A stretch of 37,397 nucleotides of DNA, from NCBI GenBank assembly GCA_009746045.1, contig RPFO01002135.1:1-37397 (forward strand), read 5' to 3'. Positions 1-9,795 of this stretch are shown here, piece by piece (within the stretch, counting starts at the first letter, position 1; each line of letters starts with the position of its first letter). Both the position numbers and the translations under genes were made by a program. This DNA comes from Mesostigma viride. Lineage: Eukaryota; Streptophyta; Mesostigmatophyceae; Mesostigmatales; Mesostigmataceae. The notes beneath the pieces were generated by a model. It was not told where the DNA came from. It worked only from the letters and a program-made list of their open reading frames with translations, and made no database searches.

Positions 1-423
1 GCCCAAATCATCAAATCTTTTACTGCCACTAGACTTAATCTACGACAATACATGATAAAAGGTAGAAAGAAACCTATAAACCCTTCGATTTGATCCGGGA
101 ATCAATTGTAGTAATCCATTCCGTCGACCTGCCTAATCGCAGATTTTTCCAGCAAGAACAGTGCCGACACCCAGTAAATCGCATCCCCGCGAGGTTAAAA
201 TTCACTTGTATCATCTTTAGGACATAAAAAATCTATTTCCTGGGTTTGGCCCGCAAAATCGTCCGAAAACGTAAACTGCATGCATGGGCGCAAGCCGCCA
301 TGGCTAGGTCGTGCATTTCCGAAACTCACGTTTCGCGTGAAAATGTACCCTTACCACCTGTACTTTCACCGTACGGTTAGCCGCCCAAACCAAATCCAAA
401 AAAATCCCAAAAATATGTCCAAG
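1..423. other. Non-coding sequence, nothing recognised
   Basis: This stretch is comparatively AT-rich. It contains only short, compositionally unconvincing open frames and no motif, tRNA or repeat that I recognise. It ends where the first copy of the 422-bp direct repeat begins. Confidence 0.5.
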
Positions 424-845
424 GAATCGGGGTTCTTTGAACGGAGTTTCTTCTATACGTGAATGCGGGAACAAGAGGCCGCTGGATGAGCGGCTTATAG
501 GTCGTAGTGTTTACTCGTAGCTGTTTGGCTAGAGCTTTTGTGATTAGTAGATGCAATATAGTGCATGGTTGAAAAATGAATTAAATAAAATGTGCGTTCC
601 GCGCTTGGGTTGATTATACCCGGGCGGAACGGGGCGTGAGGTGCAGTGCCCCTGAAAAGAACAACCTACGCATTATTTAATACTAGCCGTGCAGATTCGG
701 GATATTCTACCCCCGGTCTGTACGGTTAGCGTCTTACTAGCATCCACTAAACATAAGGGTTTAATGACGTCAGTTAGCTAGGGATAAGGGAGGTTTTGCG
801 ACTAAAAGCCGCTCTGGCTGGTTTTGTCGGCCTCTTTCTTTGCTC
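424..845. repeat. Direct repeat R1, copy 1 (422 bp)
   Basis: This sequence recurs at 1808-2229 at a constant offset of 1384 bases and looked identical where I compared it. It holds no convincing open frame. Bases 596-630 can fold: a GTTCCGC/GCGGAAC stem encloses a GGGT/ACCC inner stem. The repeat may be part of a non-autonomous element or a tandem duplication unit. Terminal repeats that would identify a transposon class were not found. Confidence 0.8.
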
Positions 846-1682
846 GTTGTCGTTGCGGCGGCAGCCGCAGCTATGGGTGCTGCGGAGCAAAATCCCAAAA
901 GCACTGGTTGCACTGGCCACTTGGCCAGTGGTGAGACTTCCAGTTGTTAACCGGCCAGGCGTAGTTCCTCGCTCGGTTAACTAAAAGAAAAGAAAATGAT
1001 TACCTCCGGTCCGCACCTTTTCCCCAGCTTGGGGTCTTTGGTGGGCCGGATGCCGTGACAGGTGCTCAACTGTCGCTTGGTCGGCCCAGTGCGCGAGCTG
1101 GTGCTCCGTACCTGGGGATGCTTGCACCCCGGGTTGGAGCCGGATGGCTGGCACTGGCGACCCGTGTCTCGGTCCGCGGCCTGCGGCTTTTTCTTCGGAA
1201 ATTGCTGCTGGCCAGCAAACTTTGCAATTGCCTTCCGCCGAGGGGGGTGGTTGGGGCTGGGGACGGCGATGGGAAAAGCGCCTAAGCTAGAAATTTTTTC
1301 CCCACGCATAGAAACCTCGGGGGGGAATGCGGTCTTGGCTGAACGGACTCTCGTTCAGCCAGGTGCCTGGGGCTGTGGCCTCGGGCATCCGGGTTGGCGG
1401 GGCCTGGGCTAGGTCCACGTTTTTTTTCTCGAAGCACCCCGGGTCTATGGGGAGACGGCCATAGCGGTACCGACTCGGGGCCCCGAGAGGGGTCATGATA
1501 GGCTGGCCGTGCGCAATCGCAGTGCAAATGCGCTGGGCCTTTTTGGGCCTGGCCATGCATCCACAGCCGCCGGGCACACGCCTCCTGATGTGGGGGGGCT
1601 CCCGTTTTGCGGCAGGGCGGTCACTTGTGACAACGAGCAAGGTGGAGTGCGGCTTCAAGGGAAAGCCAGGGCGGGGGTGATT
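846..1682. other. GC-rich non-coding spacer present in only one duplicated unit
   Basis: These 837 bases separate R1 from R2 in the first unit. In the second unit only 33 unrelated bases (2230-2262) lie between them. The segment contains two perfect hairpins: 911-930 (9-bp stem, 2-base loop) and 1336-1361 (10-bp stem, 6-base loop). The open frames on both strands have repetitive, low-quality composition and are not called as genes. It may be an insertion into unit 1 or a deletion from unit 2. Confidence 0.5.
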
Positions 1683-1810
1683 GGGCAACGTACTTCATGA
1701 AGGGCCTTGAACGGCGTGCCTCCGGGCATGTCAATTAGTGTCACATGTATGCTTCCACTTATTGTTTTAATGAAGATGCTGGTTTTTGTGGGAGCTACGT
1801 GGGACATGAA
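1683..1810. repeat. Direct repeat R2, copy 1 (128 bp)
   Basis: This sequence is repeated at 2263-2390 with an offset of 580 bases. It overlaps the start of R1 copy 2 by three bases, so the order is R1-spacer-R2-R1-short spacer-R2, as expected from tandem duplication of an R1...R2 unit. Confidence 0.8.
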
Positions 1811-2229
1811 TCGGGGTTCTTTGAACGGAGTTTCTTCTATACGTGAATGCGGGAACAAGAGGCCGCTGGATGAGCGGCTTATAGGTCGTAGTGTTTACTC
1901 GTAGCTGTTTGGCTAGAGCTTTTGTGATTAGTAGATGCAATATAGTGCATGGTTGAAAAATGAATTAAATAAAATGTGCGTTCCGCGCTTGGGTTGATTA
2001 TACCCGGGCGGAACGGGGCGTGAGGTGCAGTGCCCCTGAAAAGAACAACCTACGCATTATTTAATACTAGCCGTGCAGATTCGGGATATTCTACCCCCGG
2101 TCTGTACGGTTAGCGTCTTACTAGCATCCACTAAACATAAGGGTTTAATGACGTCAGTTAGCTAGGGATAAGGGAGGTTTTGCGACTAAAAGCCGCTCTG
2201 GCTGGTTTTGTCGGCCTCTTTCTTTGCTC
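1808..2229. repeat. Direct repeat R1, copy 2 (422 bp)
   Basis: This is the second copy of the 424-845 sequence. It is followed by a 33-base segment with a short CCCA run (2230-2245) and then R2 copy 2. Confidence 0.8.
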
Positions 2230-2262
2230 CCCACCCACCCACCCGTGTCTTGGTTGCCTCTA

Positions 2263-2390
2263 GGGCAACGTACTTCATGAAGGGCCTTGAACGGCGTGCC
2301 TCCGGGCATGTCAATTAGTGTCACATGTATGCTTCCACTTATTGTTTTAATGAAGATGCTGGTTTTTGTGGGAGCTACGTGGGACATGAA
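2263..2390. repeat. Direct repeat R2, copy 2 (128 bp)
   Basis: This is the second copy of 1683-1810. It ends at the same GGGACATGAA where copy 1 runs into R1, which defines the duplication boundary. Confidence 0.8.
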
Positions 2391-2482
2391 GATCTTTTCA
2401 AGTAGTATTTGAATAAATTTTGAGAAAAATTTTCTGCCAAATATTCCGACCGGGGCGAATTTTCTACAAAACCTCAAAATTA

Positions 2483-2529
2483 GGTCCTAAAATTAGGACT
2501 GAGTTGAACTCAGTCCTAAAATTAGGACC
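2483..2529. repeat. 47-bp near-perfect palindrome
   Basis: Two 23-bp arms flank a single central base (2506). They are complementary except for an AATTTT/AAAATT difference. Each arm also carries the internal palindrome GTCCTAAAATTAGGAC. It could extrude as a cruciform or act as a transcribed hairpin. The surrounding 2391-2864 has no convincing gene. Confidence 0.75.
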
Positions 2530-2864
2530 AGGGACAGACGACGAGTTAAAGCACCGGAGCCAGAGACTGCGAGCTTATACGTGGAGAGAGTGATCTCTCG
2601 CCGCCTGTCGGTCAGGAAGAATGAGCATAGTAAGGCGGAGCAGGCTAGGGCCGCCAGACAAGAGGCTGACGCAACAAAGGGCCTGAAAAGACGGCCGTTG
2701 GGCAGCATCGTGATGAACCAGGACGCCAGCCAGGTAAACTCGGTTCGTAATGTTCCCAAATGCAGCAGCATGGTTGAATTTAATCCACCGCAATTTGCGT
2801 TACCACTGATATTCTGTTCGATGCTACGTTTGGACTTCGTCTTTCATATCCCTTCTTTACCACA

Positions 2865-5503
2865 ATGCTGCAGCAGGGTGCCAAACAGCCGCTACTAAAA
2901 CGAAAGCAGCCGTCGCCTCCGGCGATCATGCCGCGGCCGCAGGGCCTGACTCCCTCGACTCCGACAAGTTCAGCGCTGTCGGCAGCCCAGGAGGCTCAGA
3001 TTGCCGCTCTTTACGCACAGATTGACAGCATCCGTAGTGGCGGCCTCGCTTCTGCTACATTCGGAGCAGTGTCCCCACCGCCTCCAGTGCCAGGCTTTGA
3101 AGGTATATTCGTCTGGAATGGTGTATCCTGCCAGTACGTATACAGGCATGCTTAAATGTGAATTCTTGGTCGTCTATTGTTTTTTCAGCTGCACATTTCG
3201 GCTTTCCTTACAGCAATTGTTTCATCCACAAATGCGTTATTACTACATTTCTTCATCCTACCGGCTATACCGGAATGGAACTATGCATTAGGTAAGTTCT
3301 TTAGGTAAATACTTTTGCCCTTTTCCAACAACTGTGTGAAAGTGACCCCCCCGTGGGGGCGGAGGGTCCAGGGGGAGTTTGAGGCTGCATAGGCTCTGGG
3401 AGGGTAGCTCACGTAAATGACGTTGGTTTCCCAACCTCATATCCCATGCTGCTGTGCCATGCCCACCAATGCAACTCCAAACTTCCAACCCTGCCCCCAT
3501 CCCCTCTTTCAGTGGAGCCCGTTGCCGACAAGGCCGGATCGGTGGTGCTGGCCGCTGTGCACTGTGCCGGTAAGAGATGCGTTGGATATTTTTGTTGCGC
3601 ATACTCTTTGATACTTTCAGTGTGTAAGCATAGTACGTGCAAGCATTTTTCTCTAAGTGAAGTCCACAGCGTTGTATTTGTTCATGTGTATGGCTGAGAT
3701 GGTTTTTTGGCGTGCAGGGTCAAGTGGTGTGATGTGCTCGCTTGAATGCCTATTCTCATTGCAACTTGGTTCGTCCTTTCACCACCCTGACTCCTGTCAC
3801 ATGGTCATATACTCGTGAATCTGATTGCATGCTATAACCTGTGCCTGGAGGGTGCAGAAGCCACAAAGGCTCCAGCAAACATCCATCTGCTGAAGCGGTC
3901 AAAGAAGGCTGCTGGGCCAACAACACCCGCTGCGCACAAGGCTGCCGCGCCGGCACCGTCTCCCGCTGAGCACAAGGCCGCCCCGCCACCAGCTCCCGCC
4001 GCGCACAAGGCGGCCCCGGCACCGGCTCCCGCTGTGCACAAGGCCGCCCCGGCACTTCCGGCTCCCGCTGTGCACAAGGCCGCCCCGGCACCGCTGGCTC
4101 CCGCTGCGCACAAGGCCGCCCCGCCAACAACGCCCGCTGCGCACAAGGCTGCCCCGTTACCAGCTCCCGCTGCAAAGAAGGCCGCCCCGGCACCAGCTCC
4201 CGCCGCGCACCAGGCCGCCCCGGCACCGGCTCCTGCTGCGAACAAGGCCGCCCCGGCACCCGCTCCCGCCGCGAACAAGGCCGCCCCGGCACCGGCTCCC
4301 GCTGCGAACAAGGCCGCCCCGGCACCGGCTCCCGCTGCGAACAAGGCCCGGGCCGGGGGCTGCAAAGACTCGCAAGGGCGCTCCACCTTCCGACCAGGGC
4401 CTCTCCCACTACTTGCAGCAGATGACCCCACATGCAACGGTGCTCCCTTGTCCAACGAGCTTCGCGGACACGGTGGCCACGGGCTCAGTAATCGCACAAA
4501 AGTGGTTTCTGAAGGCCACTCGGGAAAAAGGCGCTGAATTTGTGTGGTCGCTCGGGTATGTGTCTGAATACAAACCCAGTTTGCCATCGTGGACGTTCAC
4601 GTTCGTGGACCCTGACGGGGAGCCCGACACCCACTACCATTTCGACCTGGAAATGCTCCACTATGGAGAGGCCGACTCCCGTGAGCTGTCATGGGTCTTG
4701 TTGGGCGACGTACAACCGGCGGACCTTCGCGCAAGGGTACAGAATGAGTACAGCTATCAGCGGCTCTCGGACCCTGAGTCTGAGTCGGAGTCTGAGTTGG
4801 AGCCGGAGTCGGAGTCGGTGCCAAAGGGGAAGCGGAGGGCACCAGCGCGCAAAGGGAAGGCACCTGCGCCCAAGCGGTCATCAAAGCCCTCGGATGTCCT
4901 TGCGCCCACGCCTGCTCCTGCGCTCGCGGCAGCGCCCCTCCCTGCGCTCGCACCTGTGCCTATGCCTGCGCCCGCGCTCGCGCCAGCGCCCCTGCCCTTA
5001 CAGGCTTCCGCGACCTCAGCAAACACAGAGCTGTTGGACCTCCAACGGCAGCTTGCAGAGCAGGGTGAGCTGCTCAGGGCATTGCTAGCTGCGCAGCCGC
5101 GGCGGCTGTCACTGTCAACATCATCCCATCCGGGAAGCTCCATGAAGGCCCCAGCTGTAAGTATAGCTTTCGGGCTTTCGCATCTGCATGATGAGTGTTT
5201 ACTGGATGTTTGTTTGCTACCAAGGGTCCCAGTAGAAAACTGCCTTTGATGTTGAAAAACATTGCCTACCCATACAACATTTGACAGTGCAACATTTCTT
5301 TATTTTCTTGCAGTGGACTGACTAAAGGCTGTCATGCATTATATGTGTTGCATTGTCAACCCCCTGTCACGCAATTACAGGATCTCGGAAAAGGCAATGA
5401 GCTTCCCATCAATGACAACGTGGTTTCCATCGACCTGCCGGAGGTGACCTCATCAACCGATCAGCTTGTGAACACACAAGGCCCTATCCAGGAAGCTGCA
5501 TGA
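2865..5503 (+). CDS. Intron-containing host gene, unrecognised Ala/Pro-rich protein
   Basis: I do not recognise this protein. The model joins 2865-3102, 3513-3569, 3858-5156 and 5381-5503. Donors GTATAT (3103), GTAAGA (3570) and GTAAGT (5157) pair with acceptors ending in AG at 3512, 3857 and 5380. The first two introns are both phase 1 and the last is phase 0, so all junctions keep the frame. The ATG at 2865 starts a Pro/Ser/Thr-rich N-terminus. Exon 3 encodes about fourteen Ala-Pro repeats ending in HK or NK, then a non-repetitive part with an aromatic, acidic stretch (about 4530-4720). An SE-rich acidic run, a KR-rich basic stretch, a second Pro/Ala run and a short Leu-rich helix follow. 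The frame shifts by one base at about 4340-4360, inside a GC-rich run. The stop is TGA at 5501. Basic and acidic low complexity suggests a nuclear or chromatin-associated protein, but that is only inference. Confidence 0.5.
3906..4350 (+). repeat. 30-bp coding minisatellite (Ala/Pro/Lys repeat)
   Basis: Roughly fourteen imperfect copies of a 30-base unit encode Ala-Ala-Pro-Ala-Pro-Ala-Pro-Ala-Ala followed by His/Asn-Lys. Lysine-punctuated Ala/Pro repeats resemble the flexible tails of linker histones and some cell-wall proteins. The last four units are the most uniform, a sign of recent expansion. The minus strand is also open across the array, as expected for such composition, and is not called. 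Confidence 0.8.
5157..5380 (+). other. Intron 3 of the host gene, copy 1 of a duplicated intron
   Basis: The intron begins GTAAGTATAG and ends TTACAG. It shares long stretches with 5515-5693: the start, a CATCTGCATG segment, a GGACTGACT segment, and the last 50 or so bases containing GCATTATATGTGTTGCATTGTCAA. Confidence 0.6.
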
Positions 5504-5514
5504 ACATGCCATCT

Positions 5515-5693
5515 GTAAGTATACAGCTGCTGGGCTTTTGCATCTGCATGGTTGTTAAGTGCATGTTTGATTGCTACAAATGCTCCATGTAGAAGACTGC
5601 CATTGATGTTGCATGCTGTCTTACAATGGACTGACTGTCGGCCATCATGCATTATATGTGTTGCATTGTCAATCCCCTGTCACGTGATTGCAG
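5515..5693 (+). other. Probable intron, copy 2 of a duplicated intron
   Basis: It begins GTAAGTATAC, ends TTGCAG and resembles intron 5157-5380 along its length. The exon ends before both donors also match (an AAGCT.CATGAA segment), so exon end plus intron were duplicated together. The donor lies 11 bases after the in-frame TGA at 5501, so this intron is either in the 3' UTR or belongs to an alternative product. Confidence 0.5.
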
Positions 5694-5801
5694 GACCAAC
5701 CCGTTAGCCCTGCAGCAGCACTGGCGGAGCAGGGACCTTTGTGTCCCCAAGAAACTGTGGAAGCCCCCCTGTGCTGCCCCGGCAAAGAGCACTCAAGCTA
5801 G
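5694..5801 (+). CDS. Possible additional terminal exon
   Basis: After the AG acceptor at 5693, an open frame of 35 codons ends with TAG at 5799-5801. Its composition (Pro, Ala, Glu, Gln, Cys) resembles the upstream exons. Joining it to 5381-5514 through the GTAAGT at 5515 does not give a continuous frame because of the TGA at 5501. It may be reached by alternative splicing, or it may be a remnant from before a frameshift. Confidence 0.3.
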   Translation, partial: DQPVSPAAALAEQGPLCPQETVEAPLCCPGKEHSS

Positions 5802-6016
5802 TTATCTACATGGGGGCAATCGATTTTGGGATGGCTTAGACATTACAGCATTTGAAATGACATCTGTGCACTGAATTTTAGTCCCTTCAGTAATCTGTGG
5901 CACGTTGTGGCCACCAGCTTGTGTCATAGCCGACGTCTTGAGCCAACCTCACCTTTGAAGCATAAGCTATGCGTCATATTTCAATTAATTAATGAATCAT
6001 GGTCCTGTGAAAATTA

Positions 6017-6182
6017 ATAACTTATCACCCTTGGGTGCTCCTGATTTTTCTGATAACTTATCACCCCTGAGTGCTCCTGATTTTCCTGATAATTTATCAC
6101 CCCTGAGTGCTCCTGATTTTTTCTGATAATTTATCACCCCTGAGTGCTCCTGATTTTTTCTGATAATTTATCACCCCTTTTT
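6017..6182. repeat. 36-37 bp tandem repeat, four copies plus a partial
   Basis: Units start at 6017, 6053, 6089, 6126 and 6163. Each holds ATAAYTTATCACCC and GTGCTCCTGATTTT and joins the next through CTGATAA. The motif TGATAA therefore recurs at each unit border. Bases 5802-6016 upstream hold no gene that I can see. Confidence 0.85.
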
Positions 6183-6356
6183 TATCAGAAAAATGTCAAA
6201 ACTGTGCCTTTTTTTATCAGTTTTTATCAGTTTTATCAGGGAAAAAAAGCCATTATCAGGCCATTATCAGGCGTTTATCAGGACTTTATCAGGTGTTTAT
6301 CAGTGTTTATCAGCGTTTATCAGCGTTTATCAGCGTTTATCAGCGTTTATCAGGTG
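6183..6356. repeat. Array of fourteen TTATCAG motifs
   Basis: Fourteen TTATCAG heptamers lie in one orientation. The spacing is irregular at first and becomes a regular 10-bp CGTTTATCAG tandem at about 6300-6352. The motif is the reverse complement of the CTGATAA in the preceding 36-bp array, so the two arrays point in opposite directions. CTGATAA/TTATCAG contains the GATA-factor consensus WGATAR. There is no spacer diversity as in a CRISPR array. Confidence 0.85.
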
Positions 6357-7047
6357 CAAAAAAAGGGAAAACTGACAATGTCAGGGCCCAAGTTACTAGT
6401 GGGTCGATCATGCGATTGTCCGCCTTGTAGTAGAAGATCAGCTCCTTCACAGGGTGGCTAAAGGACAACCCGATGGTCTCGAGCCCAGACCCCTCGCTGA
6501 CGTAGTGGGAGTAGTGCTGCGTTTCCGTGATCAGGTAGTGATGCCTCTCCTCCGCGAACTGCTTCCGCTCGAAGTCGTCCAGGTACACGAATCGGCACAC
6601 CAGACGGAACTTGGTGATGTCGGGCATGGCCGCCATCATCGCGTCACGGTACCCTGGTCCGCCGACGGTGGGGTGGTCCCACGGGAGCACGCCGCCTGCG
6701 AGGCTTGTGCCGGGGTAGTTGGGGCCGCCCACGACCTGGGTGAAGATAGACTCCTTCGTGTTCAGCGTGACGACGATCTTCGCGTCGTGGTACTGGAGCG
6801 CGATCATCGGGAAGGCCATGCCGTCCTCCAGGCAGAACGAGAACTGGAGAGGGACGTAGATGTGGCTCTTGGTCATCCCGGTCTGTCCGCCGTTGTCCAC
6901 GAGGATGGTACCGCCGTGGCGGGTGGGCGTGTTCTCGACGTACGAAGTGGACGGGTCCCGGCTAAGCTGGTCGTACACGTGCATGAACTCCCCGGTCATC
7001 TCCTCGATGGTCGTTCCGCCTGTTACGCCACAAGCCTCGGCCGCCAC
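6340..7047 (-). pseudogene. Fragment of a large-DNA-virus major capsid protein
   Basis: The translated fragment (about 220 residues) resembles the double-jelly-roll major capsid protein of nucleocytoplasmic large DNA viruses such as phycodnaviruses. It has the central part of the first jelly roll (IYVPLQFSF...PMIALQYHDAKI), the linker with YLDDFERKQFA and YLITETQHY, and the family hallmark SHPVKELIFYY that opens the second jelly roll. Capsid proteins of this family are usually about 430-600 residues. The N-terminal third is missing, and the C-terminal jelly roll stops at about 6390, where the frame runs into the TTATCAG array. The ATG at 7047 is probably only the first Met left in the fragment. 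No other viral gene is visible nearby, so this looks like an endogenised, broken remnant of an algal virus. Confidence 0.7.
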
Positions 7048-7161
7048 CTCTACCTCTACCTGTCCTGATACTACCTAGACTAGTGAGGCCGCTTCTATTT
7101 TCACCCCTAGCGAAAGACGACCGAGACGAACCAGATCTCAATGCATTTACATATGTACTAC

Positions 7162-7591
7162 TGTAATATGCCATAGGCCATTTAATCAAACCCGTTTACT
7201 CCAGGAAAAGAGGAAGGAAACACAACTACACTGCCGTGACCCAAGCTAATATGTGTTAATTCATTTAACACACGCCGAGTGACCACACAAGGAGTGGAAC
7301 GTGCATAAATGGTCACCAACGGTCCAACTGACTCGGGCCGACCTGGCCCTCGCCTGCAGAAACACAGAAACACAAGCAGGTGCACAGATGCACGCCGGTC
7401 CACTACATTCTACCGAAGGATAAGGACCACTAATAAGTACGCGGCGCGGCGCCCAAAGGCACCCAATATACCACGGTACTGTTACGAGGACAATCAGGTC
7501 CCAACTAGAACTACACGTAAACCTAGGATCAACGGAGGCCAAAGACCTAATTTACGTCCGTAACTACAACGAATTGTTACGCGACGTAACA
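7162..7591 (-). repeat. Probable 3' LTR of element C (about 430 bp)
   Basis: On the minus strand the segment begins TGTTACG directly after a purine tract and can end ATTACA at 7162, giving the expected TG...CA ends with short inverted termini. The outer boundary is inferred, because the matching 5' LTR has been lost and no comparison is possible. Bases 7048-7161 between it and the capsid fragment show nothing. Confidence 0.45.
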
Positions 7592-7609
7592 CCTCCCCCC
7601 CCACAAAAG
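7592..7609 (-). promoter_or_regulatory. Polypurine tract of element C
   Basis: On the minus strand this reads as a TTTTGT stretch followed by eight or more G, then AGG, immediately before the TGTTACG start of the LTR. This is the normal position of the plus-strand primer in a Gypsy element. Confidence 0.55.
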
Positions 7610-7965
7610 GTAGGGAGCCCTCTCCCTACGCAGAGAGGAGGGAACCAAAGGGGTAGGAAAAACCTAATGCACCCAGCACATACCAACACAATCAATCGAC
7701 CATCCCAGATACAAAGCACCAATAGTTCACACGGTCTCCACCACCACGCCGGGTGGTGTAGGGTTAGCCAGCACCAAGCCTGGTGGGAGGTTCCCCTAAC
7801 TGCCTGGAACGGAGTCCTGGCCGGGGGGGACGGCACTGGGCAGGACACACAGAGTAAACACATCAGCACTAAGGACCAAGAACAGCCAACCAACTGGCCA
7901 GAATATGAGGGCGACTCTACATACCGGAGGGACAACACCCTCAGGTCGGGCCTAAGGCCCTCTAT

Positions 7966-9792
7966 CTAGTGGCCATCCGTCTGATAGGTGCCACGAGAGG
8001 CCAGCAGGACCTCCAGGTAGGCCTGGTAGTGGGCCACATCCTCCATTGTCATGCCTATCTACGGTGAGGAAAACATCGGCCCACACGCCGTCAGGAAAGA
8101 GACCCAGAAAGGCCCAGTAATACCTATGCTGCGTAAGAACGACCTGGCCACGGGCCCAGTCCAGGAAGCCACAGGCAAAGAGGCGAAGGAAAGGTCTACC
8201 GCGATCAAACAGAGGGCCCGCAGGAGGAGGCGATGATACCGGATCCGAGGGCGCAAACCCGTCGGGAAAAACAGGTCCACCAGGGGCTCCACGTTGGACG
8301 GCCACAACCGGATGTGCCGAACCTCTCGGGAGCGCCACCGACGCGTACACTGGCGCGACCCGAATGTCTCTAGGTAGTCGCTGGCCCGAGGAGGAGGGTG
8401 GCCGCGGAGTCTAGACCCTGGCCCGGGAGGGGCGCCGGACGCCGGGCATCCCACTCGAGGATGGGCTGGAGGACCGTGGTGTACGTAACACCCGGCACCG
8501 CAGGAAACTCTACCGTAAGGGCATCCGAAGCCATAATGCCCAGAGGCGGAGGGTAAGCCCACTGGAACCCACCGTAGGTGTCCAAGTCGTTGTGGCGCCT
8601 AGCCCAGCGATACAGAACGCGCCGAACCAGGATCTCACCCTGGAACACAGGATCAGCTAAAATAACCATGTCGAAAGGAGGCCGATCAGTCTCAATGGGT
8701 AGGTTACGATCACGAGGCGCCCGGCACACCTGGGAAAACCCGTAGGACATGGGCGAGATGGCAAGCTCGGCGGAGGCACGCGGCAGGTCACACTGGCGGC
8801 ATGCGAGTGCGGACATACCACATCCAGGCACGGGCGTGTCGCGCGACTCCGGAGTCGCATGCACCACAGAAGGAGCCCTGTCCCGATCACCCTGGGACAA
8901 CTCCCGGAGGGAGTCGGTAGCGCGGGTAGCGCGAGGATCCTGGCCGGTGGACCGAACAACCGCAGCCAAAGACCGCGAGGCCGAAGGGGCAGGGGCCGAA
9001 GGGGCAGGGACCGAAACAGGGGCAGGAGCCGACACCGTCGCAGGTGACACTGGTACAGCAGGCGGTCGCGCCGGACCCGAAGCCAGAGGGGGCCGTGACG
9101 GACCCGCCACCGAAGCTGGCGCGCCGGTCTCGGTTGCCGGTGCACCCTCAGGCCACATGTTAAAAATGGGGCCCGTAGGGACAGGCAGTCCTGCATAAGA
9201 TTGACTACCATCCAGGCTCCAGTCAGGAACCGGAATCCTCTGCGGAGGACCACCCTCCCAAAGTCTGGGAAGCCCGCTAGTATCGCCAAAGAAGCCCCGC
9301 GACGGCTGCGACTGAGCTGGTGGAGGCTCGGAAGCAGCGACGGCGGGCGCGATCACAGGGGCAGGAGACTCGCGCGTAGGCGCAGGTACAGCGGTCACAG
9401 GCGCAGAGGCAGCAGGAGTCGCAGCAGCCGCCGGAACCACAGCGACCGCGGGCGCAGCGGGGCGCGGGCGAAGCCGTAGTCGCCGGGGCGACAGAAGGGG
9501 TAGGGGGCGCGGATCCAGATGGCGTGGCCGGGACCTGCGCCTGGGCCGCCAGGAAGGCCCCAAACGCCGTGGTCAGGGACTGGATCTGAGCCTGCATAGC
9601 CGAGACCGTCGCCGAAAGAGGATCAGGCAAACCCGAAGGGGTAGGCTCCACTGCAACACCCGGGTCGACCGAGGGGACGACGGGACCGGAGAGGGAGGAA
9701 CAGACGCCGAGGAGGCGGACGCAGCGCTCGAGGCAGAATAATCTGGAGTATAATGTACCTCGGCTGGGGCGCCCGAAGGGCAGGACCACCAA
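7966..9792 (-). pseudogene. Element C accessory ORF, unrecognised, several frameshifts
   Basis: I do not recognise this protein. Coding signal moves between frames: about 9792-9480, then 9563-8400, then short pieces to a TAG at 7966-7968. The first part has a short heptad-like helix (IQSLTTAFGAFLAAQAQ, about 9530-9610). A long Ala/Pro/Val-rich low-complexity region follows. A compact part then carries a Cys pair (CRQC, about 8800) and an aromatic-rich stretch with RWARRHNDLD. It occupies the place of ORF3 in elements A and B and shares their low-complexity-then-compact layout, but I could not align the two. The start is uncertain. It is broken, or carries sequencing indels. Confidence 0.45.
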
Positions 9793-9795
9793 CCG

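Noticed and set aside
977-1688. Several overlapping open frames of 60-133 codons on both strands
   Set aside because: They overlap one another in GC-rich spacer, have Pro/Arg/Gly-skewed composition and show no motif or splice support.
2581-2898. 105-codon plus-strand frame before the host gene
   Set aside because: It has no recognisable feature, overlaps the start of the better-supported host gene frame, and has no splice link. It could be an upstream exon, but I cannot support it.
3832-4587. 251-codon minus-strand open frame rich in Ala and Gly
   Set aside because: It is the reverse complement of the Ala/Pro minisatellite. The plus-strand frame is supported by phase-consistent splice sites; this one is not.
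6183-6356. CRISPR-like regular short repeat
   Set aside because: The repeats are 7-10 bases with almost no spacer, there are no cas genes, and the context is eukaryotic.
6454-7068. 204-codon plus-strand open frame
   Set aside because: It is antisense to the capsid fragment, whose minus-strand translation has clear family motifs. The plus-strand product has no recognisable feature.
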